NCBI GenBank assembly: GCA_951799425.1
Contig: OX637397.1
Span: 16,700,064 to 16,764,063 of the forward strand
Length of the DNA stretch: 64,000 bases
Direction: 5' to 3'
Source of the DNA: Ilex aquifolium
Lineage: Eukaryota; Streptophyta; Magnoliopsida; Aquifoliales; Aquifoliaceae
In this document: piece by piece, positions 59,934 to 64,000 of the stretch
How positions within the stretch are numbered: position 1 is the stretch's first letter
Layout: each line of letters opens with the position of its first letter
Notes under the pieces: generated by a model
What the model was told of the DNA's origin: nothing
Seen by the model: the letters and a program-made list of their open reading frames with translations, nothing else
Databases searched by the model: none
Program-made: the position numbers and the translations under genes

Positions 59934-62541
59934 TGCCTTCAGGGCAAGGGTTATTATAGATGATTATGTTTGTTTTCAGTTATTATAGTGGGTTATTACT
60001 CGATTGATTTAACTTTCTTTAATTAAATGAAATAAAGAATATTCTACATCAAATTAATCGGAGTTGCATGGGTTTTTGTTTGTTCTGTGTTTAGTATGAT
60101 GAAAAAATTACACCTTTATATTATAGATGTTTGGTTTGATGTGAAATTGATGTTTGCTAGGGTATGGATCATTGATTTTGGGAGATTGTTTTGTTTGTTT
60201 TTCAATTATGTATACAGGTTGATGTTTCCATGGTCTCCTATTTTCAAAAGAAACTTTGCCGAAATTTTGCAAAAATAGCGGGTTATTACTAGATTGATAT
60301 AAAAAATAACATATATCAACTTAACCAGATTTGCGTGGGTTTTTGTACACACCTGTTTGGCTTGGCTTGTATGGTGAAATTGATGATTGTTTTGGTTGTT
60401 TCGTATGGATCGCTAATGTTGGGGGATTGTTTCGCTTGTTTTTTAGTTCTGTATACCGGTTCGTATTCTATGGTCTCCTATTTTCAAAGGAAACTAAGTC
60501 TAATTTTTAGCTTTGCTTTGATTGTATTGTGTATTCAAGAGACTGAGTGGATATTATTTTGGTAAACATATGATATGGTGGATATATTATGTGTAGTCTA
60601 AATACGCTTGTGAATTGTTCCTAAAACTGATCGTGCATTCAGGTGTACATAAAACTGCTATGTGTTTGCATTTTATATTGTGCATTTTCAGGGTAGACAC
60701 CAACTCAATTTCAAACTGTGATGTGCAATTGCGGTTGTGTCATGCCCTTGGGCACGGGTTGTTGGGTATTGATTGTTTGATTTTTGGGGATTGTAATATT
60801 TGTTTTTCAGTTATGTATACAGGTTGACATTTCCATGGTCCCCTATTTTTAAAGGAAACTCTGGCGAAATTTTGCAAAAATAGTGGATTATTATTAGATT
60901 GATTTAACTTTCTTTAATTAAATGATATAAATACTAACATCTATCAAATTAACCGGATTTGTGTGGGTTTTTTTTTAATTTTGTGTTTAAAATGGTGAAC
61001 TAAATAAACGTTTATGGAGATATGTTTGGCTTGATGTGAAATTGCTTGTTGTTTTGGTTGTTTCGTTAATTTTTCAGTTCTGTATACAAGTTCATATTTT
61101 CAAAAGAAATAATGTCAAAATTTTGAAAAAATAGTGGGTTATTACTAGATTGATATAAAGAATAACCTATATCAACTTAACCAGATTTGCATGGGTTTTT
61201 GTACACGCCTGTTTAGTATGGTGAACTAATTTCACGATTATAGGGGTATGTTTGGCTTGTATAGTGAAATTGTTGATTGTTTTGGTTGTTGGGTATGGAT
61301 CGCTGATGTTAGGGGATTGTTTCACTTGTTTTTCAGTTCTGTATACTTTTTCGTATTCTATGGCCTCCTATTTTCAAAGGAAACTAAGTCAAATTTTTAG
61401 TTTTGATTTGATTGTATTGTGCATTCAAGAGACTGAGTGGATATTATTTTGGTAAACATATGATATGGTGGATATATTATGTGTAGTCTAAATACGCTTG
61501 TGAATTGTTCCTAAAATTGCATCGGGCACTCAGGTGTACATAAAACTGCTATGTGTTTGCATTGTATATTGTGCATTTTCAGGGTAAACAACAACTCAAT
61601 TTCAAACTGTGATGTGCAATTGCGGTTGTGTCGTGCCCTTGGGCACGGGTTGTTGGGTATGGACCGTTTGATTTTGTGAATTGTAATGTTTATTTTTCAG
61701 TTATATATACAGGTTGACATTTCCATGGTCTCCTATTTTAAAGGACACTTTGCCGAAAATTTGCAAAAATAGCGGGTTATTATTAGATTGATTTAGCTAT
61801 CTTTAATTAAATGATATAAATACTAACATATATCAAATTTACCAGATTTGTGTGGGTTTTTGTTTATTTTGTGTTTAATATGGTGAACTAAATAAACGTT
61901 TATGGATGTATGTTTGGCTTGCTGTGAAATTGCTTGTTGTTTTGGGTTTTTCATTCATTTTTCAGTTTTGTATACAAGTTCATACTTTCAAAAGAAACAA
62001 TGTCGAAATTTTGAAAAAATATCGGGTTATTAGTAGATTGAGTGATTTATATGACCCAAAAACAAAGTGTTATGTTGAGTGAACAATTAACAAGCGTATT
62101 TAGTGGGTTGCAAACTGCCTTCAGTCATTGGTTGTTTGCCTTGGTCTTTTTTTTTACATGTCTGTTGTGTGAACCGAGTTTAGTAAAGTGAACAAAATAC
62201 ACATTGTGTTATTGGTTTATTTTGATTGGAATTGATGGTTGTCAAAGTTTGATGGGTTCGGAATTGTGATTTTCTGGGGAATTTTGATTGTGAATTCTGA
62301 TTATAGTTATGCCTGATTGTGAACTGTAAATTCAAGAGACTTTGAGTTTTGTAGACAAGTTGCGAATTTCTTAGACTCCTATTGTTAGAACTATCTCTGC
62401 CGAAATAGTAATTGCCCACAAATGTCAACTTGTCTATATTGATTTCAATTTCTTTAATTAAAGCAATTTAAAGTAACTTTTTTTTCAGATTAACTGGTTG
62501 GTTTACATCGCACCGTGCCTTCAGGCACATATTACCCCTAG
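59934..62541 (+). repeat. Three tandem units of about 0.89 kb in Helitron 3' end
   Basis: Two landmarks recur in order. gggttattactagattgattt-type text appears at 59992, 60882 and 61770; its sister phrase followed by atataaa appears at 60281, 61137 and near 62026. Each unit closes with a short GC-rich palindrome: an imperfect one near 59933-59946, tgcccttgggca at 60743-60754, cgtgcccttgggcacg at 61632-61647 and the true terminal gtgccttcaggcac at 62515-62528. Spacings are about 813, 893 and 881 bp. Confidence 0.82.
62515..62541 (+). other. Helitron 3' terminal hairpin and CTAG end
   Basis: A 6-bp stem with a 2-base loop (GTGCCT TC AGGCAC), then nine bases, then CTAG|T. The lead-in ttacatcg and the stem are shared with the end at 44903. 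Confidence 0.9.
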
Positions 62542-62542
62542 T

Positions 62543-63067
62543 AATTTAGATGAAACTGGAAAATCGATTCGAATTCAACTAATACTAACGGTATTAATTG
62601 ATCTACAACTCTAATCTATCGAAATTATATTATATTTGGATCAATAAATTCTTTGGATAAAAGATTAATACATGGTATTACTTTAAAAAGATAAAAGCAT
62701 CTTTACATCAATGCATGACTCTCTCATCTACTATGGTACTCTAGTCATTTTTTATATTAATGTCGATTATATCTCATTTAATATCACTTACAGATGTGGT
62801 GTTTGATGACATTGTAGCATCTGACCGTGCTAAAAAAGTCATTAAGACCATGTCTTGTCATTTGATCCAAATCTGATATTAATTTACAAGCTACTCGATT
62901 ATTAGTCCAATCTCATCTCATCTTACTATGGCCAGCTCCTAGGCGAGTGAGGCACTCGCTTATTGCCCGCTCACCTATGGACCTATTTCCCTACCCTTCT
63001 CACCTAGGTCCCTACACACCCATGGACCCCATTTTCTTATGTCATATTAGCAAAGACAAATTTAAAA
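62543..63067 (+). repeat. Repeat X, copy 4 (third complete copy)
   Basis: Starts aatttagatgaaactgg directly after the Helitron end and follows the order of markers given for 38493-39030, without the plastid insert. Confidence 0.8.
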
Positions 63068-64000
63068 GGAGAATTACACTCAAATTTCTTGAAATTTGTC
63101 ATTTAATCACCCAAATTCCTTGACATTTGAAATATCAAACATAGATCCCTTAAAATGTGTATGCGCATAACATTTAGACCCCTACCGTCGATGTCCGTTA
63201 ATATATTCATTAGTAAATTACACCTGGATCCCTTGAAGTTTGTAGATGTGTAATACTTAGACCTATCAAGTTTAAAATGTTATATTTATACCAAAAATAA
63301 TCCAATCAAATATAGAATGTCAAATATTTTAAATTTCACAACCAAAATTCATATTCTATTAAGATATTTATTGAAATAAAATCAAAAATAAAAATCTAAT
63401 TTTTTCTTAAAAAATCATATATAGTGTATAATTATACTATCTATTCGAATTTAATTTGGTCGTTTAAACGACCAAATTAAACTACCAAATTACTCCAATT
63501 AAAGTTAGAAGATATTGAGTCCATTATAGTTTGACCCGTTGTTTGATTTTTTAATTTTATTCCAATAGATAGTATAATTATATACTAATTATGATTTTTT
63601 AAGAAACAATTAAATTTTTATTTTTGATTTTATTTCAATAAATGATACAATATAACATGAATTTTAGTTACAAAATTTAAAAAATTTGATATTATATTTT
63701 TGATTGAAATATTTTTTGTTTAATTATAATATTTTAAACTTGAGGGGTCCAATAGGCCTTTGGTCTAATGATACTCTTTACCTTGTGAAAGCTTTGCCTT
63801 CTTGAGGTTAAGGGTTCAAGTCACCCTCCCCTCCCGCTCACCAAAAAAAGAAAAATAAAAAAAAGTATATACGCTTACAAACTTCAGGGGATCTGAGTAT
63901 AATTTATTAACAAATATACTAACGAACATTGAAGGCAGGGGGTCTAAGTGTTCCGTTCGTACAAACCTTAGGGGATTTATGTATAATATTTCAAATGTCA
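63068..64000. mobile_element. Mutator-like element, cut by window end
   Basis: Left terminal repeat from ggagaattacactcaaattt, and toward the window's end the inverted partner (cttcaggggatctgag, gggggtctaagtgttccg). The right terminus lies beyond base 64000. A SINE interrupts it at 63751-63865. Confidence 0.7.
63751..63865 (+). mobile_element. tRNA-derived SINE
   Basis: Third member of the family: cctttggtctaatgatac, gttaagggttcaagtc, C-rich tail, A-rich end. Target duplication not resolved. Confidence 0.75.

Larger units (their letters stand above)
52612..62541 (+). mobile_element. Helitron with Rep/helicase remnants
   Basis: A roughly 9.9-kb rolling-circle transposon: N-terminal exons, Helitron-like domain, Rep and Pif1-type helicase on the plus strand (52801-59300), then 3.2 kb of non-coding tandem units, ending in hairpin GTGCCTTCAGGCAC (62515-62528) and CTAG (62538-62541) followed by T. 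The 5' TC end was not located; I place the left limit where duplication D2 stops. Coding is interrupted by several in-frame stops and at least two frameshifts, so this copy is not autonomous. Shares its 3' end with the Helitron at 41499-44903. Confidence 0.85.

Overview
The window is nuclear DNA from a flowering plant, most likely a eudicot. It is AT-rich and intron-bearing, and it carries a plant-only DUF247 gene, plant-type LTR retrotransposons primed by initiator-Met tRNA, CACTA, hAT, Mutator-like and Helitron DNA transposons, tRNA-derived SINEs and a nuclear copy of chloroplast rpl16. I see no bacterial features, no CRISPR and no complete ordinary protein gene in one uninterrupted frame. 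The window is a transposon graveyard holding two host loci and several captured pieces of host genes.

Layout. 1-4.9 kb: a DUF247 gene (1941-3185, +) broken by one in-frame TGA. 4.9-6.2 kb: the 3' half of a hAT transposon (-). 7.1-7.5 kb: a copia-type LTR fragment. 8.2-15.0 kb: a copia element (-) with both LTRs and a primer-binding site, into which a 2.7-kb solo LTR (9195-11861) inserted. 15.3-17.6 kb: a non-autonomous CACTA element packed with GCGAC/GTCGC motifs. 18.3-18.9 kb: another LTR fragment. 19.3 kb: a Helitron-like end. 21.25-24.18 kb: a second solo LTR of the same family with a perfect 5-bp target duplication. 25.4-36.7 kb: a long-LTR element without visible coding capacity (copy A); its 3' LTR carries a 4.35-kb CACTA element (30877-35227) that captured exons of the transcriptional adaptor ADA2. 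36.8-38.3 kb: exons of a RINGv (RING-CH) zinc-finger gene on the minus strand. 39.7-47.2 kb: a second long-LTR element (copy B), with a 3.4-kb Helitron (41499-44903) that captured the first exon of an AIRP2-like RING E3 ligase gene, and a SINE. 47.2-52.6 kb: a roughly 2-kb direct duplication (D1, D2), each copy with a Mutator-like element, flanking a repeat that contains the rpl16 fragment. 52.6-62.5 kb: a decayed Helitron that still shows Rep and Pif1-type helicase domains and ends in three tandem units of about 0.89 kb. 62.5-64.0 kb: another copy of the repeat and Mutator-like sequence seen at 38.5 and 49.8 kb.

How it fits together. The minus-strand RINGv exons at 37.0-38.3 kb can be joined in phase to a candidate first exon at 49710-49772 and to a 63-nt exon-like cassette at 48904-48966. 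The first intron would then be about 11 kb, made mostly of copy B, its Helitron and a Mutator-like element. The duplicate D2 holds a second exon-like cassette (52228-52293) with the same splice donor but a different coding interior. The two Helitrons share a 3' hairpin, so the coding one, or a relative, plausibly mobilised the gene-capturing one. Nesting gives a relative order: long-LTR elements first, then the CACTA and Helitron within their LTRs; copia first, then the solo LTR within it. All percentages and boundaries are by eye; no alignment or database search was run.
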